This document shows, in pieces, positions 1-6,481 of a DNA stretch of 8,748 bases. Origin of the DNA: CAZPUI01 sp964415525 (GTDB taxonomy: Bacteria; Acidobacteriota; Holophagae; Holophagales; Holophagaceae); NCBI GenBank assembly GCA_964415525.1, contig CAYQAS010000150.1:1-8748 (forward strand), in the 5' to 3' direction. Numbering within the stretch: position 1 is the first letter of the stretch; every line of letters begins with the position of its first letter. A program made the translations under genes and the position numbers. The notes under the pieces are model-generated. The model was not told the origin of the DNA, searched no databases, and worked only from the letters and a program-made list of their open reading frames with translations.

Positions 1-543
1 TGGTCTCAGTCTGTGGCAGGCCATATGTTCCGGTTTGTTGATTGTCAGTTTGGAATTGGTCTTAAGACGGAAGCCGTTTTCGAAGAAAACAAGACCTTTG
101 ATTCCTTTGGAGCCGAGAGAATCCAGCATGCCCTGACCGACAGCTCCGTCAAGGATCGGATAAAACTTGGCCCGATCCTGCACAATGAACGGCAGGTCAA
201 ACACCATGAATTTTTTGGAGAAACTCGGTAATGGGCCGGTCGAGGTCAGGCACATTTCCACGGTTCCCAGCGATACACCTTCAATCAGATCGCGCTCGTT
301 GCCAAGTTTGGAATTGCCAAAAACCTGAACATCGAGACTGCCTTTTGACTTTTCTTTCACGAGGTCAGAAAACTTTTTCAAACCGATGCCATAATGGGAA
401 TCATCGGTCAAAGTATGACCGACCCGCAGAACTTTCGCTTTGGGCGCTTCTGTTTTCGGCGCTTCTTTTTTGTCACCGCCACCGCAGCCTGCCAGTGCCA
501 CAACCAAAGCCAGACAAAGAACCAATACCAGCCATTTTTTCAT
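1..543 (-). CDS. dctP: TRAP transporter solute-binding lipoprotein, DctP family (3' end cut by window edge)
   Basis: This is the extracytoplasmic receptor of a tripartite ATP-independent periplasmic (TRAP) transporter, which captures an organic acid and passes it to the DctQM membrane permease. Only the first 181 residues are present; the gene continues past the left edge. The protein opens with a lipoprotein signal: MKKW, a hydrophobic stretch, then lipobox LAGC with the cysteine near residue 19, followed by a Lys/Glu/Pro/Ala-rich linker (DKKEAPKTEAPKAK). The mature part starts LRVGHTLTDDSHYGIGLKKF and continues with VFGNSKLGNERDLIEGVSLGTVEMCLTS, PFIVQDRAKFY and FFENGFRLKTNSK, all typical of DctP. 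The ATG is preceded by GAGGAGG at 555-561 with a rather long 11-base spacing. It lies 84 bases after the LarA-like gene on the same strand, so it probably imports the acid sugar degraded by the genes before it; dctQ and dctM are expected just beyond the edge. The ligand is inferred from context only. Confidence 0.9.
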   Translation of the reverse strand, partial: MKKWLVLVLCLALVVALAGCGGGDKKEAPKTEAPKAKVLRVGHTLTDDSHYGIGLKKFSDLVKEKSKGSLDVQVFGNSKLGNERDLIEGVSLGTVEMCLTSTGPLPSFSKKFMVFDLPFIVQDRAKFYPILDGAVGQGMLDSLGSKGIKGLVFFENGFRLKTNSKLTINKPEHMACHRLRP

Positions 544-597
544 CTGCAAACCATCCTCCTCATTCCTTGTATGCGTGTGCTGGATTACTCTCCGGTT

Positions 598-615
598 CTA
601 CCCTGTCCCCTGCAT
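598..615 (-). other. Possible five-codon leader ORF with strong ribosome binding site
   Basis: In the gap between the LarA-like gene and the TRAP receptor gene, the minus strand carries AAAGGAGG followed two bases later by an ATG, then four codons and TAG (peptide MQGTG). The Shine-Dalgarno match is better than that of the receptor gene itself, but the spacing to the ATG is short. It could be a translated leader, a ribosome-loading site, the relic of a deleted gene, or chance. No stem-loop was seen next to it. Confidence 0.15.
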
Positions 616-627
616 CGCCTCCTTTGA

Positions 628-1902
628 TTATTGGCGGATTACCGGCAACATGTCCGGCGCATGCGTCAAAACGGTGATACGGGCCTGGTCGCCTATTTCT
701 GCCATAGCCGCCGCCAGTGCATCCTGGGCAGTCTTGAAATGCCTAAAACCCAATTTGTTTGCTTCTTCACCGCAGATTCCATCCGATACGATATAAACTG
801 TTTCTCGTTCCTTGACCTGGGCCCAGGCGATGGCCAGCGCCGCAGCCACTTCATCGTGCAGCTGCCCGGCTGAAACCATCTGGCGGATTTCCGTCGAGGA
901 ATGCGGGGTCACCTCCAGGATGTCGCAGTGGGTCTTGGCCACACCTTCATAGCAGGGGGTAACCACGATGATGATTCCGCCAGCTTTGACGGCCAGATCT
1001 GATGGGTACAGCGTTTTATGCGCCTGCCAAAATTCCAGGTCGCAGGGATGCGAGCTGGACAGTACGATGTCGGCCGCTTCCGGAATCTCCACTTCATAGA
1101 CCTGTGCAGCACGGTCCACACCCACCCGGAACGCTTCCACCACGTCGCCAAAAAATGCCTCGACAACCTGTCCATGTCGATTGAGCACAGTATTTAGAAT
1201 CGTATTCAGCCCCACCTTGCGGGCCATCAAGTCCAGTTCTGTCCGTACAGGATTTTCTCGCACGCCCAGATAAGAGCGCGGTGCCCGGACTGACAACAGA
1301 TGAGTGTACGCGGTCGTCTCTTCGCCGGATACACCGGGCTGGACGATTTTGGCACCACCGGCATAACCCGGAATGTGGTGCGGAACGATACTGCCAATGC
1401 CGATTTTAAAATCGGCTTCATAAACCTCTTTATTGATTAAAATCCGACCGCCGATATCGGTGACGCCCAGATCAACCATGGCGGAATCATCTTTATATGG
1501 ATGGTTCTTGATCTGCACCCGCCGGACCGTTTCAGCGCCAAATTTCGCGACAATCTCCTCCTGCGTCATGAAACGATGCGTCCCCAGCGCTATCACAATC
1601 GTTATCTGCGCATCGCTCACACCAGCCTGGTTGCACTCGTCCAGTAAGATCGGAATCAGTTGTTCGGTCGGCGTCAGGCGGGTATTATCATCGGCAACAA
1701 AAACTACTTTCTGTTTTCCCCTGACCAATTCTTGCAGTGACGGCGAACCAATCGGGTTGGCCAAAGCACGTCGGACTTCCACCTTGATATCGGCAACCGG
1801 CGGAATATCTTTGGGCGAATAAGCCCCGATCAACTGCGCTGACGGAACCAGCACTTCGATACTCTCTTTTCCGTACGGCAGACTGATTTTTCTTTGACTC
1901 AC
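628..1902 (-). CDS. LarA-family nickel-pincer 2-hydroxyacid racemase/epimerase (candidate four-carbon acid-sugar 2-epimerase)
   Basis: LarA (DUF2088) enzymes use a nickel-pincer nucleotide to remove and return the C2 hydride of 2-hydroxyacids, inverting that centre. Counting from the GTG start (424 aa), it has DDNTR (71-75), ALGTHRFMT with H109, SIVPHHIPGYAGGAK with H175 and K185, and H201 sixteen residues after that lysine. These match H108, H174, K184 and H200 of lactate racemase in spacing and almost in number, so cofactor binding and catalysis look intact. FWQAHK (291-296) is the substrate-side motif. A GTG start at 1902 is preferred over an ATG at 1932: GAGGTG (1910-1915) lies 7 bases before it, and it begins 2 bases after the dehydrogenase stop. 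The protein then starts VSQRKISLPYGK, like the family. The coupling ties it to the kinase/dehydrogenase pathway, so the substrate is probably an acid sugar such as D-erythronate or D-threonate rather than lactate. Substrate assignment is inference. Confidence 0.9.
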   Translation of the reverse strand: MSQRKISLPYGKESIEVLVPSAQLIGAYSPKDIPPVADIKVEVRRALANPIGSPSLQELVRGKQKVVFVADDNTRLTPTEQLIPILLDECNQAGVSDAQITIVIALGTHRFMTQEEIVAKFGAETVRRVQIKNHPYKDDSAMVDLGVTDIGGRILINKEVYEADFKIGIGSIVPHHIPGYAGGAKIVQPGVSGEETTAYTHLLSVRAPRSYLGVRENPVRTELDLMARKVGLNTILNTVLNRHGQVVEAFFGDVVEAFRVGVDRAAQVYEVEIPEAADIVLSSSHPCDLEFWQAHKTLYPSDLAVKAGGIIIVVTPCYEGVAKTHCDILEVTPHSSTEIRQMVSAGQLHDEVAAALAIAWAQVKERETVYIVSDGICGEEANKLGFRHFKTAQDALAAAMAEIGDQARITVLTHAPDMLPVIRQ

Positions 1903-1904
1903 GC

Positions 1905-2930
1905 TTAAACACCTCGCTTTTGTTGAAGACATCTTCTTGTTTCCGCCATTTTCGCGCCAAGCAAGATCGATTCATTGAGGCTCCGGTGATCGGCTGTCCC
2001 TTTGCCTGCTTTGCCAAACGCAGTGCCATGATCTACCGATGTCCTGATAAACGGCAAACCGACCGTGACATTGACTCCTGTTTCAAAACTCAGCACTTTC
2101 ATTGGAATATGGCCCTGGTCATGATACATGCAGACAACAATATCAAAATGCCCCTTGATTGCAGCCCGATAGAAGACGGTATCCGGCGCAATCGGCCCGG
2201 TAGCGCAAATTCCCTTTGCTTTGGCTGCCTCGATTGCCGGGATGATCTCTTCGATTTCTTCCGTACCGAACATGCCTGCTTCACCCGCATGCGGATTCAA
2301 ACCGGCCACAGCGACCCGTGGTTCGGCAATCCCCAGCAGTTTACATGATTCATCGGCCAACTCGATCACTTTCAGCACCCTGGCCTGCTTAGTTCGGTTG
2401 CAGGCTTCACGCAGCGACACATGGGTGCTGACATGGATCACCCGCAGCGGTCCGCCGACCAACATCATCGCATAATCTTTGGTCCCGGACAGAGCGCCGA
2501 GAATTTCCGTATGTCCGGCATAATGATAGCCGCCCAGATTCATTGCTTCCTTGTTCAAAGGCGCTGTTACAATCGCGTCAATCTTACCGGCCAGCGCCAA
2601 TTCAACCCCTTTGGCCACATACTCATAGGCAGCCTTGCCAGCCCGGGCATCTACACTGGCAAACGGCAGATCAGCCGGCAGATTGTCAAAATCGAGTACG
2701 TCAATCACACCAGATTCTTTTCCTGCATCGGCAATCGAACCGACTTTTCGAACCTTCAGTGTACTGCCAACAACACCAACCGCCCGCTGCATGATTTTTG
2801 CATCGCCAATCACAAACAGGCGGCTCATTTCATGGAACTTGGCTTCCGTCAACGATTTCACGATGATTTCCGGGCCGCAGCCGGTAGCATCACCCATCGT
2901 AATTCCCAGTACTGGTTTTTCAAAATTCAT
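1905..2930 (-). CDS. pdxA2: D-threonate/D-erythronate 4-phosphate dehydrogenase, PdxA2 type
   Basis: Member of the PdxA family (341 aa, near the usual 325-340). In the D-threonate pathway PdxA2 oxidises the C3 hydroxyl of the 4-phosphorylated acid with NAD+, and loss of CO2 gives dihydroxyacetone phosphate. Visible motifs: N-terminal GITMGDATGCGPEI (9-22), TAPLNKEAM (122-130), GHTE (139-142), and the three metal-binding histidines in STHVSL (H170), LNPHAGE (H214) and YHDQGH (H270), plus GLPFIRTSVDHGTAF (291-305). GDATGCGPE in place of GDPAGIGPE is the form I associate with the catabolic PdxA2 branch rather than vitamin B6 synthesis. The start ATG is preceded by AAAGGAAG overlapping the end of the kinase gene, and only 3 bases separate the two genes, so translation is probably coupled. 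Location beside a DUF1537 kinase supports the catabolic role; a biosynthetic pdxA is the less likely alternative. Confidence 0.93.
   Translation of the reverse strand: MNFEKPVLGITMGDATGCGPEIIVKSLTEAKFHEMSRLFVIGDAKIMQRAVGVVGSTLKVRKVGSIADAGKESGVIDVLDFDNLPADLPFASVDARAGKAAYEYVAKGVELALAGKIDAIVTAPLNKEAMNLGGYHYAGHTEILGALSGTKDYAMMLVGGPLRVIHVSTHVSLREACNRTKQARVLKVIELADESCKLLGIAEPRVAVAGLNPHAGEAGMFGTEEIEEIIPAIEAAKAKGICATGPIAPDTVFYRAAIKGHFDIVVCMYHDQGHIPMKVLSFETGVNVTVGLPFIRTSVDHGTAFGKAGKGTADHRSLNESILLGAKMAETRRCLQQKRGV
1910..1915 (-). promoter_or_regulatory. Ribosome binding site that decides the GTG start of the LarA-like gene
   Basis: GAGGTG on the minus strand, 7 bases before GTG at 1902 and within the last codons of pdxA2. 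It explains why the GTG, not the in-frame ATG at 1932, is the likely start and suggests translational coupling. Confidence 0.75.
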
Positions 2931-2933
2931 ATT

Positions 2934-4232
2934 TTATCTTCCTTTCAAATCTTTCACTGCGTCTATTATCGCTGTTTCACCGCCAAAGGCGCCGGCCTTG
3001 GTCACGACCCGCAAACCCGGACAAATACCGCCGGACAGCCTGCCCAGCGGAATTCCGGTCGATACTTCCGACAGGATTCTTATCGCACTTACGCCCAAAG
3101 CCCGACATACTGCAATGGCGGTATCGCCACCGGTAAGAAACAGACCAGCCGGCTTCAAACCGACCAATTCACGCGCTACCTGTCCCAAAGCAGCTGCGAT
3201 GATTTCACTAACTTTCAGATTATCCATTCCTTTGCTCTTACCGGCTGACCTGGCCTGGTCCACCGCATCGGCTGCCATCGCAGAAGCAATCAGTACATCA
3301 AGCCCCTCACCAAATCCCTGCTCCGCCTCCTGAGTACAGCGACGGATTTCGTCTGCGGCATCAGAAAGTAGCGGCCCTGCCTGCATTGAGACCAGTCTGA
3401 CCTGCCCATTGGCCAAAAGCCTCTCCATCTGTCGGTGGGTGACATTGCTGACACTGCCGGCCACAATCAGAACCGGCCCGGTTACGTCAGTCGCTGACGA
3501 AAAGGCATCCTGGCGCGGCCAGTCCATCACGGCCGGAATCATTTCCGCCAAACCGGCACAGCCTACCCAAAGTCCGGGCCGGCTGCAGTCGGCGATCGCC
3601 CGGGCGATCGACCGCAGATGTGTTTCGGTCGTGGCATCAAATGAAATCAGCTGCTTGCCAGCCGCCAGCAGTTCCTTGATGCGTTGCCGGATTGACTCCG
3701 GCCCGGCACTTACATCAGCTAAAAAAACATGTCCGACAGGGTGGCAGGATTGTTTTGCCAACAACTCCGACAATACCGAATCGTGTACCGGCGCTTTGGG
3801 ATCGCGGGAAATTTCGCTTTCGGCGATCGGAACCTGGTGAAGCAGATGCCAACCGCCGGCCGTAATCCGACCATTGGCCGGAAATGCCGGTACCACTGCC
3901 GCCCAGTCAAAACCAAACTCTGCCATGACAGCATCGATTTCCGGCCCCAGATTGCCGCGCAAGGTTGAATCTACTTTCTTGAAAATCAGCGGAGTCCTGT
4001 TGTTTCCTGCCGCATTCTTGACCAACCGACTGGCCGACTGAACTCTGGCAAATGCTACATCTGGCGCCACCGCGCGGCTATCGGTATCCAGGACCAGCAC
4101 ATCCACATCCGCACTGCCTTGTGCTGTCGACTCCCCCAACAGCACCTGTACCTTCATGCCGTATTTGGCGAACTGAACGCCGGCATCATTGGCACCTGTC
4201 AAATCATCGGCGATTATTACCAGCTTAGGCAT
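2934..4232 (-). CDS. dtnK: Four-carbon acid-sugar kinase, DUF1537 family (probable D-threonate or D-erythronate kinase)
   Basis: ATP-dependent kinase that phosphorylates the C4 hydroxyl of a four-carbon aldonic acid, making the substrate for the adjoining PdxA2 dehydrogenase. The length of 432 aa is normal. The N-terminal substrate-binding domain starts IIADDLTGANDAGVQFAKYGM (visible from residue 6, written here as the family signature) and has KKVDSTLRGN (85-94) and VVPAFPANGRIT (112-123). The C-terminal nucleotide-binding domain has LIVAGSVSNVTHRQ (255-268), the FLTGGDTA loop (365-372) and TKAGAFGGE (411-419). The ATG at 4232 is preceded by a modest GGGTGA, 9 bases upstream. It is the first gene after a sigma-54 promoter and is followed 3 bases later by pdxA2. 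DUF1537 members paired with PdxA2 act on D-threonate; those with aldolase partners act on L-threonate or D-erythronate intermediates, and no aldolase is present here. The exact stereoisomer is not readable from the sequence. Confidence 0.92.
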   Translation of the reverse strand: MPKLVIIADDLTGANDAGVQFAKYGMKVQVLLGESTAQGSADVDVLVLDTDSRAVAPDVAFARVQSASRLVKNAAGNNRTPLIFKKVDSTLRGNLGPEIDAVMAEFGFDWAAVVPAFPANGRITAGGWHLLHQVPIAESEISRDPKAPVHDSVLSELLAKQSCHPVGHVFLADVSAGPESIRQRIKELLAAGKQLISFDATTETHLRSIARAIADCSRPGLWVGCAGLAEMIPAVMDWPRQDAFSSATDVTGPVLIVAGSVSNVTHRQMERLLANGQVRLVSMQAGPLLSDAADEIRRCTQEAEQGFGEGLDVLIASAMAADAVDQARSAGKSKGMDNLKVSEIIAAALGQVARELVGLKPAGLFLTGGDTAIAVCRALGVSAIRILSEVSTGIPLGRLSGGICPGLRVVTKAGAFGGETAIIDAVKDLKGR

Positions 4233-4286
4233 ATCCGTGAATCACCCAACTTTCTTATCCAAATTTACCAAATTACAGATTATTCT

Positions 4287-4302
4287 TGCATATTCCATGC
4301 CA
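4287..4302 (-). promoter_or_regulatory. Sigma-54 (-24/-12) promoter of the acid-sugar operon
   Basis: On the minus strand the bases read TGGCATGGAATATGCA. The invariant GG and GC dinucleotides are exactly 10 bases apart, and the -24 half TGGCA is perfect; the -12 half is ATGCA against consensus TTGCA. Transcription should begin about 12 bases past the GC, near 4277, leaving a leader of roughly 45 bases before the kinase start. A sigma-54 activator gene lies immediately upstream, which strongly supports the call. Confidence 0.82.
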
Positions 4303-4339
4303 ATGTTTTGCAAATTAACAATTATGACCCAAAAGCCGG

Positions 4340-4370
4340 TTTACTCGCTTCAAAAGCACTTACGAGCAAA
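4340..4370. promoter_or_regulatory. Candidate activator (enhancer) binding site, imperfect inverted repeat
   Basis: TTTACTCGCTT and TTACGAGCAAA form an imperfect inverted repeat (7 of 11 positions, including CTCG/CGAG) with arm centres 20 bases apart. A smaller GCTT-CAA-AAGC repeat lies inside it at 4347-4357. Its centre is about 78 bases upstream of the predicted start, a usual distance for a sigma-54 activator site. The sequence was found by eye and no known binding motif was matched. Confidence 0.4.
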
Positions 4371-4403
4371 ATCAACGACTTCTCCAAATTTACTTTCCGT
4401 TTC

Positions 4404-4440
4404 ATTTTGCAACAATTATTTTCTTTTTGCATCATTTATT
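4404..4440. promoter_or_regulatory. Candidate upstream activator site: tandem TTTTGCA repeats
   Basis: Two similar 17-base units, ATTTTGCAACAATTATT (4404-4420) and TTTTTGCATCATTTATT (4424-4440), sit 20 bases apart, about two helical turns. A third TTTTGCAA occurs at 4306-4313 just upstream of the -24 element and is followed by AACAATTAT at 4317-4325. They run into the last codons of the activator gene. Repeats in phase at about -130 to -160 fit a multimeric activator site, but AT-rich chance similarity is possible. Confidence 0.3.
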
Positions 4441-6318
4441 CAGTTTGCGCCATAGGGTGGTTCGGTTGATGCCCAAGCGGGCCGCCGCGCGACTATAATT
4501 GAATTTTTCTTCATTTAGTACCCGTTCGATTGTCGCTTTTTCAACGTTAAGCAGTGCCGCCCCGTCCATCTCCGGCCCTGATGGCAATTCAGGTTCTACC
4601 TGCAGATACAAAGCCGCCTGAACATCTTCGTCTTGCACAACAGGGCCTTTTGATAATAACAACGCTCTTTCCAGCGTCGATTCCAGTTCCCGCACATTGC
4701 CCGGCCAAGCTTGTTGGCATAGCCTTTTCATAGCCTTCGGCCCGATTCCCGTAACTGAAGGGTTCATCGCCTGATGCCGCGATAAAATATGCTCCACCAG
4801 TAACGGGATGTCTTCATGGCGGTCGCGTAGCGGCGGGATATGCAAACGCAGCACGTTGATCCGGTAATACAAATCCTTGCGAAATTTACGTTGTTCAATC
4901 AGTTGGCTCAGATTTTCATTTGTCGCCGACAACAACCGCAAATCAACCGGAATGATTCGCTCGCCGCCAATGCGCATCACTTCTTTCTCCTGAATTACCC
5001 TTAGAACCCTTGCCTGCAGCGGCAAAGGCATCTCACCGATCTCATCCATGAACAAGGTGCCGCCATGGGCCAGTTCGATCAGACCGATCTTACCGCCACG
5101 CCTGGCCCCAGTAAATGCACCTTCTTCATAGCCAAACAACTCGCTTTCGAGTAAGCTCTCCGGCACTGCAGCACAATTGAACGCAACAAATGGCCCCTTG
5201 GCGCGCCGGCTTAAATTGTGCAGTCCTTGAGCGATCATTTCCTTGCCGGTACCTGTCTCCCCGGTGATCAATACATTGGAATCAACCGCAGCGAATTGGC
5301 GCGCCTTATCGAGCAATGCCCCGCCTGCCAGGGAATGCGTGATAAAATCACCCAGCTGCGTTTTGGCGACCAGTCCTTTGGCATAAAGCTTCTGCCGCAC
5401 CGATTGTTCAAAGCGTTGTACCTGTGTCACATCCTGATAAGTCGCCAATGCGCCCGCCACCTCGCCGCGAATCAGAATCGGCGTCAATTTGGATGCAAGC
5501 AGCCGACCATCAACCCGTTCCAATTCGCCCCATTCCTGACGACGGGTTTCCATTACCCGCGGCAGGCGGCTATCAGTCAAAACTTCGTTGATCGGACGCC
5601 CCATCACCTCGGACGCTCGCCGGGAAAAAACAGTTTCTGCCAGTGGGTTAAACAAGTTGATACAGGACTGCCGGTCCACCGCAACCAAGGCATCAGTCGA
5701 AGATGCAATCAATGTGGTTATCAGTTCAGCCCGCTCCTGTTCACGACGACGGACTGCCACAATTTTCGCCGCTTCCCGGATCGCTTTGGTTACAGCCTCC
5801 TTGCCAGACTCAATCATGATCGCATCCAACCCAAGGCGCATAGCTGATTTTATCGAAATCGCGTCGCCCACCACGCTACGAATCCCTTGCATCGCGGCAG
5901 CACGAATTTTCGCTTCCGCTTCCGCTTCGTCATCCAGAGAGATTTCCAGCAAAGGAACTCCAATCACCCGGCTTAATTCCTCGCAACCATAGATCACATT
6001 GCGGAAACCGATCACGCCAATCGGACCGGTAGGGTTTTCGATTTTGGACAAGGCCCGCAAAATATCGATTGGGTTCACTTCAATCTCAACCAGGAGAACG
6101 TCGAGATTCCTGGCAATCAACGACGCGGTTCCGCCGCGGCTGATAATCACTTCGGCGCCCATAGCAACCGCTTGCTTAGCCTGCGCCAGTCCTTCAGCCA
6201 GATCTCCGGTCAGCAAGTCAATGGATGCCGGGCAGATTAAATTATTCTCCCTGATTACTTCAGCCGCAGTTTCCCGCAATCCCGGGTAGGGAGCAACGAT
6301 TGCCATCCTGACATCCAA
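4432..6318 (-). CDS. Sigma-54-dependent transcriptional activator with PrpR-type sensor and PAS domains
   Basis: Enhancer-binding protein (628 aa from the chosen start) expected to switch on the downstream acid-sugar operon. Domains in order, numbered from the TTG: a PrpR N-terminal ligand-sensing domain (about 4-185, with MAIVAPYPGL and ISRGGTASLI), a coiled linker, a PAS domain (about 200-305, DALVAVDRQSCINLFNP), the AAA+ domain (about 325-550) and a Fis-type helix-turn-helix at the end (NYSRAAARLGINRTTLWRKL). The AAA+ domain keeps Walker A GETGTGKE (353-360), the sigma-54 contact loop GAFTGA (400-405), Walker B GGTLFMDEIGE (419-429) and WPGNVRELE. TTG at 6318 is preferred because GGAGGG (6326-6331) lies 7 bases before it; the ATG at 6342 has no ribosome binding site, and the ATG at 6306 is too far from it. 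There is no receiver domain, so it is probably ligand-activated; the ligand is likely the acid sugar or a pathway intermediate. Confidence 0.93.
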   Translation of the reverse strand: MDVRMAIVAPYPGLRETAAEVIRENNLICPASIDLLTGDLAEGLAQAKQAVAMGAEVIISRGGTASLIARNLDVLLVEIEVNPIDILRALSKIENPTGPIGVIGFRNVIYGCEELSRVIGVPLLEISLDDEAEAEAKIRAAAMQGIRSVVGDAISIKSAMRLGLDAIMIESGKEAVTKAIREAAKIVAVRRREQERAELITTLIASSTDALVAVDRQSCINLFNPLAETVFSRRASEVMGRPINEVLTDSRLPRVMETRRQEWGELERVDGRLLASKLTPILIRGEVAGALATYQDVTQVQRFEQSVRQKLYAKGLVAKTQLGDFITHSLAGGALLDKARQFAAVDSNVLITGETGTGKEMIAQGLHNLSRRAKGPFVAFNCAAVPESLLESELFGYEEGAFTGARRGGKIGLIELAHGGTLFMDEIGEMPLPLQARVLRVIQEKEVMRIGGERIIPVDLRLLSATNENLSQLIEQRKFRKDLYYRINVLRLHIPPLRDRHEDIPLLVEHILSRHQAMNPSVTGIGPKAMKRLCQQAWPGNVRELESTLERALLLSKGPVVQDEDVQAALYLQVEPELPSGPEMDGAALLNVEKATIERVLNEEKFNYSRAAARLGINRTTLWRKLNK

Positions 6319-6325
6319 CAAAAAT

Positions 6326-6331
6326 CCCTCC
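6326..6331 (-). promoter_or_regulatory. Ribosome binding site that decides the TTG start of the activator
   Basis: GGAGGG on the minus strand, 7 bases upstream of TTG at 6318. It lies inside the reading frame that would start at ATG 6342, arguing against that start. Confidence 0.65.
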
Positions 6332-6387
6332 AATCCATACATTTGTATTCAGTATGTTGCTGTTTTTATCCTGCCGATTTACGCGGA

Positions 6388-6394
6388 TTATAAT
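6388..6394. promoter_or_regulatory. Possible shared -10 region between the divergent activator and phosphoesterase genes
   Basis: The 139 bases between the ATG at 6342 and the phosphoesterase start contain the near-palindrome ATTATAAT (within 6387-6394), which reads TATAAT on both strands. It could serve as the -10 box in either direction. No convincing -35 TTGACA was seen at 16-18 bases on either strand, so this is weak. Confidence 0.3.
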
Positions 6395-6481
6395 AGGTAT
6401 TCTTTTTCTTGCAGGATTTTTGCCGACTGTACGTAGAAATATTTAGTAGTTATTAATGCAGATACTGCAAAGGAGTTTTTC

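Noticed and set aside
1..60. Possible frameshift near the left edge of the receptor gene, where the expected PEDxxG motif reads PEHMACHRLRP
   Set aside because: The reading frame stays open to the edge and the residue spacing matches DctP alignments, so substitutions explain it as well; too little sequence remains to decide.
231..873. Plus-strand open frames across the TRAP receptor/LarA gap
   Set aside because: Their translations are low-complexity, Pro/Ser/His-rich and antisense to the receptor and LarA genes, without family motifs.
1905..2930. Biosynthetic pdxA (pyridoxal phosphate synthesis)
   Set aside because: The gene is coupled to a DUF1537 kinase and a LarA-type enzyme and carries the GDATGCGPE variant, which fits the catabolic PdxA2 branch better.
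2421..3333. Long plus-strand open frames (275 and 232 codons) opposite the kinase and dehydrogenase genes
   Set aside because: They lie antisense to two genes with clear family motifs, show no recognisable domains and have no ribosome binding site; they look like shadows of GC-rich coding sequence.
5218..5992. Plus-strand open frames of 209 and 134 codons opposite the activator
   Set aside because: Antisense to the PrpR, PAS and AAA+ domains, with no domain of their own.
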